From Lunularia cruciata (lineage: Eukaryota; Streptophyta; Marchantiopsida; Lunulariales; Lunulariaceae): a DNA stretch of 64,000 bases. Both the position numbers and the translations under genes were made by a program. Of this stretch, positions 36,155 to 47,992 are shown piece by piece. The DNA is taken from contig OX419757.1 in the NCBI GenBank assembly GCA_948567375.1, positions 53,627,665-53,691,664 on the forward strand. The letters run 5' to 3'. Numbering within the stretch: the stretch's first letter is position 1; the number at the start of each line of letters is the position of its first letter. The notes beneath the pieces were generated by a model. That model did no database searches, was not told where the DNA came from, and worked only from the letters and a program-made list of their open reading frames with translations.

Positions 36155-39100
36155 TTTACCTCCGGACTAAGTTTTCACTTTGTCCTCAAAGTGAAGGTCT
36201 CTCTACCTTCTATGGTACATCTTCAACTTATCATGGTTAATCCTATCAAAGTATCTTCCTCCCAACTCCTTGAGATCATAGGTGTAATTGCCCCACACCT
36301 TCTCCACTATGAAAGGTCCAAAGTACTTAGGCAAAAACTTCTTTTGCACTCTCTTGAATTGAATGGAATCAAACAACATTACCCAATCACCTTCTGTGAA
36401 AAGCTCCACCTTCTTCTTGCCTTGCCTCTTGTCATAGCTCTCCTTTTGCTTCCTTTGGGCTTGCTCCACTCGAACCATAGCAACTGCTCTTGCCTCTTCC
36501 AACTCCATGAGTTGATCCTTCCTTGACTTCTCTGCATCACCTCCTTGTGCTTTCTTCAATCTCCTATGAATGCGTTGGAAGGTAGGAAAATCAAAGTGAA
36601 TAGGTAAGGTAGACTCAATACCATATACCAATTGAAATAGAGAATATCCAATGGAATTCTTCATGGTTGTTCTATACTCCCACAAAACTGCATGAATCCT
36701 CATGTCCCAATGATGTTTAGCCCTCTCCATTTCTGCATCTTTGGCCAACATCATGCACAAGGTCTGATTGGTTCTCTCTGCCAAGCCATTGGAATTTGGC
36801 TTATAGGATGTAGTTAATCTATGTGTGATAGAGAAATATTGTAGCATAGCTGTAGTGATGCTTCCTGTAAACGCTCCTCCTCTATCAAAAACCAACTCCA
36901 AAAGGCATCCAAACCTAGTGATAATGCGTTCAAAAAGAAATCGACTCACTTCATCTTCATTCTTGTCCCTCAATGGTCTAGCCTCAACCCACTTGGTAAG
37001 GTAATCAATAACTACCACAATGTACCAATTGTTCCTTGGGGTTCTATTGAGAGGACCTACAAAATCAATTCCCTACTTCTCAAAAGGTCCTAGCAATAGA
37101 ATTGATCAAAGTGGTGGAGTGGATGTAGAATTTCTAGCAAAAGCTTGAAAAACATGACAAGTTTTGCAATAATCAAGAAAATCCTTGGAAATCTCCCTCC
37201 AATGGTAACCTGCATCTAGAATCTTGAAAGCAGTCACCTTTCCTACAAAGTGTCCTCCACATACTAAACCTTCATGAAACTCCTTTATGAGTAGGATAGA
37301 CTCTTCCTTACCCACTGGTCTTTGAAGTAGACCATCTGCTCCTTGGTGAAAAAGAATATCCTCCACCATTGTGTAAGGTCTAGATCTTGCTATAAGGGCC
37401 TTCCTCTCCCTAGTATGCATCCCTTCTGGATAGTTACCTCTTGTCACAAAATCCACAATCTCCTTGTACTCCATTGGAACCTCTTGAGTGATTGAGATTG
37501 TCATGAGCTCCTCATCCGGGAAAGAATCATCCACTGGCTCATCTCCATCATGATCATAGGCTCTAGATAACAAATCAGCATTTGCATGTTTCTTTCCTGG
37601 CCTATCCTCAATGGTGTAGTCATACTCAGACAAGAGTATCATCCACCTTGCTAGTCTCCCTTCAACATTAGGCTTTTTGGAGATGTACTTCAAAGCCTTG
37701 TGGTCTGTGACAATGGTGGCTTTCTCTCCAATCAAGTAGTGTCTAAACTTCTTGAGACCAAAGATCACTGCCAACCCTTCTCTCTCCATGACAAAGTAGT
37801 TCTTCTCTGCTGAAACCATATGCCTACTATCATAAGCTATTGGATGATCATGCCCATCTTGGTCTAATTGACTAAGAGTGCATCCTATAGCTATATTAGA
37901 AGCATCAATGTAGAGGATGAAAGGCTTACTCCAATCAAGTTTAGCAAGAATTGGAGCTACAACAAGGGATTGCTTGAGCTCCTCAAAAGCTTTGAGAGCC
38001 TCCTTGTCCTCCAAAATCACCATGTAATCTACACCCTTCTTCATGTAGATGGTCAATGCATAAGCCTTGTTGGAAAATGAGAAGATGAACCTCTTATAGC
38101 ATCCAACCATCCCCAAGAATTGGTGTAACTTTGTCAAGCTTGAAGGGAATAGAAGGTTTGAGATTTTCCTTACCTTCTCAGGATCAACTGCTATTCCATC
38201 CTTGGAGATGATGTGCCTCAAAAGTAGACTTTCTTCACATCCAAAAATGCACTTCTCTGGGTTGAGTGATGCATTTGTCTCACCCAAGTGTTACAAGACC
38301 TTGATTAGGTGCTCAAAGTGCTCCTCCTTACTCCCTTAGACACAAAAGTCATCAATGAAGTCTCTCACAAATTTCCCAATGAAAGGTTCAAATACCTTGT
38401 TCATGAACCGTTGGAATGTGGCTGGAGCATTGCAAAGCCCAAAAGGCATGACCTTGAAAGCATAAGTTCCCCAAGGTGTGGTGAATGTGGTGAGTTGTTG
38501 ATGTTCTGGTGCAATCTTGATTTGGTTATATCCACTATAACCATCTCCAAAACTGTACCTATCATGACCTGCAACCTCATCCAAGATCTCATCAATGAAT
38601 GGCAATGGGTAGTTGTCCTTCTTGGTAACAGCATTGAGCTTCTTGTAATCCACACGTACCCGAAGCTTGCCATTCTTTTTCTACACAATGACAATTGGAG
38701 ACACTCATTCTGAATTCTCTACCTCAAAGATAAATCCAGCCTCCTTGAGCTTATCAATCTCCTCCTTCACAACCAAAGATATTGGTGGGCTAATGTGATG
38801 TTGTTTTTGGCGGATTGGTCTTGCATGTGACTCCACCTCTATCTTGTGCTCCTCCAAGGTGACTTCCTTCAAATCCTTGTAATTGAAAGCAAAAACATGG
38901 ATGAACTTGCGGAAAATCTCCTCAAATCTCACCTTCTCCTCCTTGGTAACATTTGGGCCATACTTGAGGGTAGCTAACCTTCTCTCTACCTCCTCAAGTG
39001 TCAATGGTGATTTATTTGTGTCCTTCAAAACCTTTGGCTGAGGTGCAAAATCCATACCACACAAAGGATACACATCTAAATCAAATTTAGTTTCATCCTC

Positions 39101-39354
39101 CTCCGTGGAAGTCTCATCTTCCATGCTTGTGTCCACACCTGAAGCTCCTTCTTCAGAATCTAATTCCCAATAATCAGAAGATGGTGTATCTAAATGTGAA
39201 GTGTTGGTGGTGTTAGTCATAGGAACTGTGACTCTATGGTTTGATGGCCCAATCCTCAAGTACCCTTTGTGCCATTGATTAGTTGTGCGTGTTGCTCTCA
39301 ACCATGGCCTCCCAAGAAGTAAGTCATAGCTTTAATCCTTCAAATGGACGTATT
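35475..39354 (-). mobile_element. Family-1 Ty3/gypsy element, 3' part (pol plus 3' LTR)
   Basis: Read right to left: protease end and acidic linker into the RT N-terminus (38705-39301), RT (about 38336-38653 and on, with PFGLCNAPATFQRFMN), RNase H (YIDASNIAIG and TDHKALKYI, about 37650-37920), the HHCC zinc domain (about 37110-37260), integrase core (36500-37018, with VVIDYLTKWVEARP and a GLAERTNQT motif) and a GPF/Y-type integrase tail near 36210-36320 without a chromodomain. The 3' LTR is 35475-36154. Gag and 5' LTR are missing; the copy stops at about 39354 where a chromovirus begins. The pol frames are long, with only a few breaks, so this is the best preserved family-1 piece here. Confidence 0.85.
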
Positions 39355-42300
39355 GCATCTATGTGTTAATAAATTTTATAGATTGGAGACAATATGATAG
39401 TATAGTAACCATGGCAACAATGCCTAAAGTTATCATTGTTATGCAGTAACAAATTAAGGACCTTACTTGATTGTTGGATGAATAAGATCATCAATGATAA
39501 GAGCATGTACAGAGAATACCAATCAAGAAGGAGAAGACCAAATCCAATTTCCAAAACCTAAGGTTTTGAAAGCAGAATCTCTTGGGTTGCAATGGAGAAT
39601 TTTGTGAATGTTATTTTGAAGCTACCAATCTTCAAGATAAAAATAAACAAATTCTCTTGGCCTCCAACCAAATGGATGGAGTAGCAAAACAATGGTAGCA
39701 ATTCCAAGTGGAGCAAGCTAAATGGCAAATGTTTGTACCAATCTTGACATGGGAAAAATTCAAGAGTGCAATAATTGATAGATTCCAAGCTATAAATGCC
39801 ACACAAGCTGCATGAGATAGGTTGGCAGAGTTGAAGTAGATAGGCTTTGTAAGAAGTTACATCATGCAATTCTAGAACACCATCATACAAATTCCATATA
39901 TATTGGAAGGTGAAGTTCTGGATCAATTTGTGAGTGGCTTGAAATCATGAACCAAATTTGAAGTAACTATGCAAGAGCTACAACACTTGGAGGAAACCAT
40001 GCGGTTGGCCAAATGCTTTGATTCCTTGGTTGCAACAACTTGGTCTTGACCTTGACCTCCATAGAACCTACCAATACACTACACATGGGTGGAAGAGGTG
40101 GCACCAATGGAGATTGATGTCATTTAACAAAGACCACATGACATTATAGATAGAGAAAAATTATGACAAAATGGTGGTTGTTTCTATTATCACCAAGTTG
40201 AGCATTGTATCGTTGAATGTCCACTCAAGAATGGATGACCTTGAAAAGTAACCAAAATAGAGTTTGTGGAGCAAAATGATCAAGGAAATGAGGAATCCCA
40301 ATAGGAGATTTTGAGCCGCCTATTAGGAACTTCATTAGTTCCAATGAGATTGAAGGCTTGACCTATATAAGTTTGCTTTATTTGCAAGGTGTGATATCTG
40401 ATCACAATTGTAAGATTTTGGTGATCTAGGAAATCTAGAGAATTGCATGTCCATGCAATTAGCAAAGGAATTACATATTCCTATCAAGCCAATAATTGAA
40501 AGCACATTGATGATGGTGGATGGTAAAAAGTGTTCTACATTACGTGCTTCATATCTTATTACATTCAAGATTGGGAAGGAGTATATGGAGTGTATGAGGT
40601 TTGTAGTGGCACCTCTACACTATGATGTTATTTGGGTTTGCTTTGTCTTGAACGTCATAAAGTTCAATTTGATTGGAACCGATGAAAAATTCAAGTACAA
40701 CACTAAGGTAGGAATTTCTAGTTAGATCTTTTGGCACCTTTGAGTAAAACATCTAAGAATAGCTAATCCCAAGATGGGAAGTTTATTAGGAAAGCAATCA
40801 TGAACAAGCTTTAAAGGAAGATAAGTCCCAAGATGGGAAGTTTGTCAAGAAAATAGCCATAGAGCAAGCTTTGGAGGAAGATAAGTCTATTTTACACACA
40901 ATGTGGGTCAAGCCAATTGTACAAGGAGAATCTAACAAGTGTCAAGAGCCTCATCAAGTAATGGTTGATCAAATAGTTGAAGAGTTTATGCATATGTTTT
41001 TGGATAATCTGCCAAAGGGAGTACACTTTGATTGTGATATGCACTTCAAGATTGAGTTATTGCCAAGGAGTACTCTAGTGAGTAGACCAATCTATTGGCT
41101 CTCACCAAAGGAGTTAGAGGAGTTGCAAATAACACTTACAGAGTTGTTGGAAAAGGATTTCATATAGAATAGTATATCTCCTTGGGGAGCGCTAATCTAT
41201 TTGTTCCAAAGACATATGGAGGACTTCATTTCTATATTGATTATCGTGGGCTCAATAAACAAATAATGAAGAATGCATATCCCTTGCCTGAAATGATGAC
41301 TTGTTGATCAATTGAGTAGAGCACAATACTTTTCCAAATTGGATCTTCACAATAGCTATTGCCAAATCCCTATTGATAGGGAGGATGTGCAAAAGACTAC
41401 CTTTTGCACAACATATGGGCATTTTGAATGGAGAATTCTACCTTTTTGGCTCATTAATGCTCCAACAATCTTCATGGATCAGATGCATCAAGTGTTGGAT
41501 GGACTACTTGTATTTGTATGTGGTGGTGTTCTTGGATGAGATTTTAATCTATAGCAAGATGGAGGTAGAATATATAAATCATGTGTGGGAAGTACTAAGG
41601 CAACTACATCACTGGGAATTTTATTGTAAGAAGTCAAAGTGTGCCTTTTGGCAAAAGGGAGTCATATTCTTGAGTCACAAGATCTCATCAAAAGGGATCA
41701 AGATGAAAGAGGAGAAAATTAATGCTATTACTAATTGGCCTACTCCAAAAGATGCCATTGAGGTGCAAGCATTTAATGGGTTGGTGATTTTTTACCAATG
41801 GTTCATCCACTATTATGCACACATGGTAACACCATTGATTGATCTCTTGGGGAAAAATTCAAGGTGTCAATGGACTGCCAAGCATGCAAAAGCAAGCCAG
41901 AAGCTGAAACATATGGTGTCTTCAAGACCCATTCTTCAACCATATGATCCTCAACTACCTTGTATGGTTGACTTTGATGCTTTTAACTTTTCCATTAGAG
42001 TTATGTTGTAGCAAGAATTCCCAAATGGTTTACATCTTATTGCCTTTGTGTCTTGCCAATTAAACACCATAGAAAATAATTACTTTGCACAAGATCAGGA
42101 ACAATTAACAATGGTATATGCCACTAAGGTATGGAGACATTATCTCTTGGTAAAACATATGATCACGCAAACCGATCACAAACTCTTGTTGCATACATTA
42201 CATTTAGAACACATGAAGAGAAGAGTTGATATCATTGATGAGAGGAGAAACTCTAATTGTTTGACATCAAACTTGAGTACAAACCAGGTTAGTTCCATGT

Positions 42301-43941
42301 CATCCCTGATACCCCATCACTATGACCTACAATCTCTTCTTCTCATCATGACAATAATTACAATAGTGTCAATCGACTCCAAGGTCCATAACAAGTTTAA
42401 GATAGCTCTACAACAAGATCCCTTCTTTTAGATGGTACAAGGTCATCTTATAACATGAAAAAAGGAGTGAAACACCTTCTCCTTCAAGGAAGGCCTTCTA
42501 TTCTATGAGGATTGGATATATATTCCAACCAAGGATGATCTCTGACTTGTGTGGTTCCAAGAAGTCCATGACTTATCAATTGCTAGTCACATGGGTGTGG
42601 ACAAGACCTTGGGTACCCTCCAACACAAATGGTGGTGGCCCAACATAGCACCAGAGGTTCAAGAGTTTGTCCAATCGTGTGAGAGTTGCCAACCTAACAA
42701 GGCCAACAACCAAAAACTGAGTGGACTCCTTCAACCACTCTTTATATCCATCTGCTCAATGGAAACATGTGAGCTTAGATCTCATTACATCCTTGCCCAA
42801 GACAAAGCAAGGTCACATAGCAATAGTGGTGTTTGTAGATAAGCTTAGTAACAAAATTCATTTGGCACCAACCTTTGATACCATGGATGCTCCAACATTG
42901 GCGTAAATCTACTTCAACATAGTCTTTAAGCATCATGGGATGCCTCATGTACTTGATTCACTAGAATTTTTGGGCAAACACTCTTCTAGATACTTGGCAC
43001 CAAGCTTGCTTTGTCCACGGCCTATCATCCTCAAACTAATGGAAAAATTGAACATGAAAATTGCACCTTGGAGATATACTTTGTGCGTTCATCAACATTC
43101 ACCATACCAATTGAGATAAATGTCTTGTAGTTGCGGAGTTTACATACAATAATTCCAAACAAGCAAGCATCGGATTCCCTCCTTTTTTTCCTTAATTTTG
43201 GCCAAGATCCACCTATTCCATAATCTCTTCTTGCTCCTCCTCCATCTCATATCTCTCATACTTCTACCTTTTTGACCACCAAATTGCAATCTCTCCAATA
43301 AGCCAAATCTCATCTCCTTGTTGCTCAAAATTGTCAAAAACAATATACAGACCACTATCATTGTGATCTCAATTTTCAAGTTGGTGATAAGGTCATGCTC
43401 TCATCTAGTAACCTACCCCTCCCACTTAATACCCAAGCCTATAAACTTTCTTCTAATTAGATAGGACCCTTTGATCTCACCCAAATCATTTCTCCTGTTG
43501 TTTATCAACTTATCTTGCCTTGTCATATACGCATCTACCCTATCTTTCACGTTTCCAAGTTGAAACCCTTTGTTCCTGACCCATCTTCTTTTTCTTCTTG
43601 TGTCCAACCTCCTCTTGCTTCAATCCCTATCAATGATCATGAAGAGTATGAAGTTGATTGGATCCTTGCACGTTGTCACATTCAACGAGGCCATCAATAA
43701 CATACAAAGTACAAAGTCCTTTGGAAAATATATTCCCTTCATGATGCCACTTGGGAGTCTCTTTCTCATCTACAAAATGCAAAAATGGCCATCTAGCAGT
43801 TTGAAGCTTCAATGGCAATGATGATATCACCAACTAGTGGTGGGGGAATATATAACAATATGGAGTTTAGTGATGAAGTTAGTCAAGGCTAATAAAGTAG
43901 CAAATAGACTAAATTAACCTAAAATATTCTAAAAGCATCTA

Positions 43942-44132
43942 AAAAGCTTCTTGGGAAGCTTCTTGGCTAGCTTAGCATGCACTCCAAGTAGATAGCTTCT
44001 AGAAGCTTCCAACTAGCTTAGCTTGCATGCCAAGTAGGTAATTTCTAGAAGGAAGCTTCTTGAGAAGCTTCTTGGTTAGCTTGGCTTGCACTCCAAGAAA
44101 GCAACTCAAGGAAATTTCTTGAGAAGTTTCTC
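43942..44132 (+). promoter_or_regulatory. Array of heat-shock-element-like motifs in the chromovirus LTR
   Basis: The pattern nGAAnnTTCn recurs: TTCTAGAAGCTTC at 43997-44009 has three contiguous modules; GAAGCTTC occurs at 43955-43962, 44052-44059 and near 44064; GAAATTTC and GAAGTTTC occur at 44111-44118 and about 44123-44130. All lie upstream of the TATA box. In plants this pattern is the binding site of heat-shock factors. Function here is inferred. Confidence 0.6.
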
Positions 44133-44150
44133 AAGAGCCTTGTATGCTCT

Positions 44151-44160
44151 CTATAAATAC
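44151..44160 (+). promoter_or_regulatory. TATA box of the chromovirus LTR
   Basis: CTATAAATAC lies about 20 bases downstream of the last heat-shock-like motif and 95 bases before the LTR end. The same box is present in both LTRs of copy 3b on the other strand (52871-52880 and about 47669-47678). Confidence 0.7.
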
Positions 44161-44255
44161 CAAAGCCAAAGCTCATGCTAAGCATTTGGAGTTTCCTTCA
44201 TTCAAGTGTCCCAATTTGATCTTTTATTTCTCTCCTCAGTCTTTGGTCTTTTATA

Positions 44256-46005
44256 GACAGCTTATTTGTTTGTGGATTGGATTCTACTTTGGTTTTTGGT
44301 GCACCAATTAAGTTTTTGACTAATCAAGGTGTAAAGTTCTTGGGGGAGTTTTAGGTGTTGTATGATAAGGCTTTGATTGATCATTATACTACCTCCCAAG
44401 ATCACCCTAAGGCAGATGGTTTAGCAAAGAGAGTGGTTCAAACAATGAAGAGAGAATTGTGAAAGTATGGTTTATAAAGAGGCCAATTAGGAGATTGGGA
44501 TCTCTAATTACCTTGGCTAGCCATGGCTTATTGGTTCAGCTAAAAGCCTCTTAGCATCCTTCTCTCCTTACTTTCTACTTTATAGATGAGATCCGGAGTT
44601 ACCTATAGCCATTTTTCAAGATGTTATTGTAGTTTTGGACTTGGATGATCTAGATGTATGGATGAGTGCATGTTCTCAACAAGTAGAGATCTTTTGGAGA
44701 GTGATGCCAATGGCATTTGAGAACTTGGCAATTGCTCAGCATAGGGATACCTTACGCTATGCTACAATTTGAGGAGGTTAAAGACCCTTGATCAGTCAAT
44801 TTCATCTAGGTGACTATATATATCTACAACATACAACACCAACAACACTTGATGTTTCTACAAGCCGCACTATCTTGAAAGTACGTGAGGTTTTGCCATC
44901 TAGAGTCCTTGTGTTGGAAGGACATGATGGTAATGTTTGGAAGGATCATGTGTGCAATTTTACGCCATGTCACCTCCCAAATATTGATAGTACTATGGAC
45001 CCAAGCTTGGCACTTGTACATGTAAGCTTGCAATGTGTGTTATATGGCTCTTTTGGTGGAGCTACTATTATATTAGTTTGTGATAGTTGTTCAAGAGGAT
45101 GGTATATGGCATGTATGACTGCTCCCCTCACGATGGTTCCTTAGGGACAATGGTTATGTCCTATATGTACTTGACATATAGCTAGTTCATTCTTTATATG
45201 GTATAGATTGTAGATAAGTGACTTACAATGGGACTTGATAGCACCCTGCCTCATGATCTTTTGTTCACCATAAGATATACCATATACTTGGAGTAAATGG
45301 CTATCTGGAGTTAGAGGGACCTAATTGCCAACAAGGGGAGTGATTGTGACATTTTAGATTCCATGTATGACTTATGTGTGAGTTGTGCTTCTATAATTTG
45401 TGATGTTGACAATGATGTATGTTGTGTAGTGATGTATATATGCATGACAGTTGTCCCACCATTTGTAGCATCATACTTAGATTGCTCGAACTCTGGAGCA
45501 ATAATGTTAATAGTTAGATTATTTTGGTTGTTACTCATGGACTACTTGTTGACGGTCAGATATAGTGTTTGGAGTATTGACTACATGGTGGGGCTAACTA
45601 TCAATTGCACCATTTTCTCCGTCAAATGTCCCATCAATGGAACCATTATGGTTGGAGAGCTAGGTCAAGACTGGAGGGTATACTTTCAAAGTACAGATCT
45701 AAAGAGCTCACTTCTTTGATGTTGAGTCTTCAAAATCTTGGCTATGGTGGACAGAGGTTGACAAGCATCACCTGGATTCTCTTAGATAGAGTGAGTGTGA
45801 CTTGAATGTAATCATTGCACAATTGTTGGCAAATTATTGAGTGACAAATCAAATATTGATCTAATTGAGTGTGATTCAAGTTGTGTAAACAAATTGATTG
45901 CTTGTGGCACTTTAGATTCCATGTATGACTTATGTGTGAGTGTGCTTCTATAGTGTGTGATGTTCACAATGATGATGTTGTGTAGCAATGTATATACACA
46001 TGACA
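44256..46005 (+). mobile_element. Family-2 copy 2c: integrase, PHD-like C-terminus and 3' LTR
   Basis: Begins within the integrase core (a GAP...EFLGEF-like region is recognisable at about 44310-44360), then the integrase tail (ORF 44788-45144: SQFHLGDYIYL, KVREVLPSRVLVLEG, CHLPNIDSTMDPSLA) and a PHD-finger-like segment (about 45028-45170; ILVCDSCSRGW, then PLTMVP). A purine-rich ACAAGGGGAGTGAT ends the internal region at about 45346. An extra copy of LTR module B follows (45347-45450), then the LTR (45452-46005). The 5' half lies beyond the chromovirus junction at 44255. Broken and old. Confidence 0.75.
45452..46005 (+). repeat. 3' LTR of family-2 copy 2c (module A plus module B)
   Basis: 554 bp, from TGTCCCACC to CACATGACA; aligns with the solo LTR at 54290-54840 (opposite strand, 551 bp) and with 32253-32779. 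Confidence 0.75.
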
Positions 46006-47566
46006 TGGGTGTTTTTTGCATTGGATATACATAATCACCTAGATGAAATTGACGGATTGAGGGTCTATAAGTTCCTCCTTGAATGGTAGCATAGCATAAG
46101 GTATCCTTGTGATGAGCAATCACTAAGTTCTTAAATGTCATTGGCATCACTCTCTAAAAGATTCTCTGCCCTTTGAGAACATCCACTCATCCATACATCT
46201 AGATCATCCAAGTCCAAAACTACAATAGCATCTCAACAAATGGCTGTCAAGAAATCTAGATCTTGTCCACATAGTAGAAAGTAAGGAGAGAAGGAGGCTT
46301 GCCGGCTGAACTAATAGCCCATGGCCAACCAAGGTAACTAGAGATTCTAATCTCCCAAGTGGCATCTTTGTAAACCATATTTTTGCAATCCTCTCTTCAC
46401 CATCTGAATCACTCTCTCTGCTAAGCCATCTGCCTCAGGGTGATCTTGGAAGGTATTATGATGATCAATCAAAGCCTTGTCACACAAGACCTGAAACTCT
46501 CCCAAGAACTCTATACCTTGATCAGCCAAAACCTCAACTGGTGCACCAAAATGACTAAGATCAAGGAATGAGTAAGCCATCCATTCATTGGACTTGTCAA
46601 GAAGTGCCACCAACTCAATCCACTTGGAAAAGTGCTCCACCATAACCAAAACATATTGATGATGTCTCATAGTCAACGATAAAGGTCCAACAAAGTCCAA
46701 AATCCAATGGTAACCCAACCTCATGATAGGTTATGTGTGATTGAGGCATATGAGCATTAAATGATACTTTAACTTGGTCACAAACCACACATCTAGCAAC
46801 AAAATATTGTACATTGGTCTGCATACTGCACCACCAATAATGACTTTAGAGTAAGTTATATGTATATTTCACTCCAAAATGTCCTAACTCCTCATGAGCA
46901 TGATAGACAAATTGTGATCTCTATGACGGAAGTGGTACTACTCACACTCTACCATCCTCCTATACATAAAAACCATTTGGCTCACTGAAGAACATTGTCT
47001 CTTTCCTTGGCCCCAATTGTGCCACTCACAACACTAGTGCAAAGATAATCCATCACTAAGACATCATCGTGAATGTGTTGCTAAATTATACCATTATCTA
47101 CACTCTAGATTTGTGACCTTAGCAACTCCTCTTGTATACATTGAGAGAGACACAACCAAAGCCTTAGAAATTACATAAAGAAAGGTAGATGCACGCCAAC
47201 TTGGCACTATCTCCTCATTTGTTTCACCATGCCAACGTGCTCCAATCTGATCTTGCTAGTTGGGACATGAGTTTCTTCTCAACCCATCTTCAACATGGTT
47301 CACCATTCCATGTATATGAATAACCATGAAATCATACTCTTGTAAAATTGGAGCACATCATGCAAGCTTCCCTAAAAGCTTGTTGGACTCCATTAACCAC
47401 TTTAGTGGTTGATGATCAATGATGAGAGTGAAGAGGTTACCAAATATCTAACATCAGAAATATGCTACTACCCATATTGTTGCCAAGCATTCTCCTTCAT
47501 ATGAACTATACTTTGCCTCCACTGAATTGTGAGAGCAATTAGCGTAGGCCACCATAAAATCCTTCC

Positions 47567-47992
47567 TATAAAAGACCAAGACCAAGGAGAGAAATAGGAG
47601 AATGGAAACTTACATTGGGAAACTTGAATGAGTGAAAACTTGGAATGCCTAGCATGAGCTTTGGCTTTGGTATTTATAGGTAGCATATAAGGCCCTTGAG
47701 AAGCTTCTCAAGAAGCTTCCTTGAGCCACTTTCTTAGAGTGCAAGCCAAGTTAACCAGAAAGCTTCTCAAGAAGCTTCCTTCCAAAAGCCGCCTTCTTGG
47801 CATGCAAGCTAAGCTTGTTTGAAGCTTTGAGAAGCTTCCTTCTAGAAGCTACCTGCTTGGGGTGCACATTAAGATAGTCAAGAAGCTTCCCAAGAAGCTT
47901 CCTAGATACTTCTAGAACATTCTGGGCTAATTTGGCTTAATCTCTACTTTGTTAGCCTTACTAACTACGTCATTAAACTCCATATTGTTACA
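47567..47992 (-). repeat. 3' LTR of chromovirus copy 3b
   Basis: 426 bp; ends TGTTACA in plus-strand reading, next to the polypurine tract. Rich in AAGCTTC motifs like its partner. Confidence 0.85.

Larger units (their letters stand above)
39355..44255 (+). mobile_element. Family-3 chromovirus (Ty3/gypsy), copy 3a without its 5' LTR
   Basis: In order: gag (about 39400-40250), protease region (about 40430-40680), RT (40870-41960; LDLHNSYCQIP, then PFWLINAPTIF), RNase H (about 41960-42240), the integrase zinc domain and core (about 42480-43140), and a chromodomain-like tail (about 43630-43800; EYEVDWILARCHIQRGHQ). A polypurine tract (43839-43850, GGTGGGGGAATA) precedes the 3' LTR at 43851-44255. 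Order and tail place it among chromodomain-bearing elements. The 5' LTR and leader are missing at the junction with the family-1 copy. Broken in many places, so old. Confidence 0.8.
43851..44255 (+). repeat. 3' LTR of chromovirus copy 3a
   Basis: 405 bp; aligns with the LTRs of copy 3b at 47567-47992 and 52768-53180. It holds a TATA box and an array of inverted GAA/TTC motifs. Confidence 0.85.
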
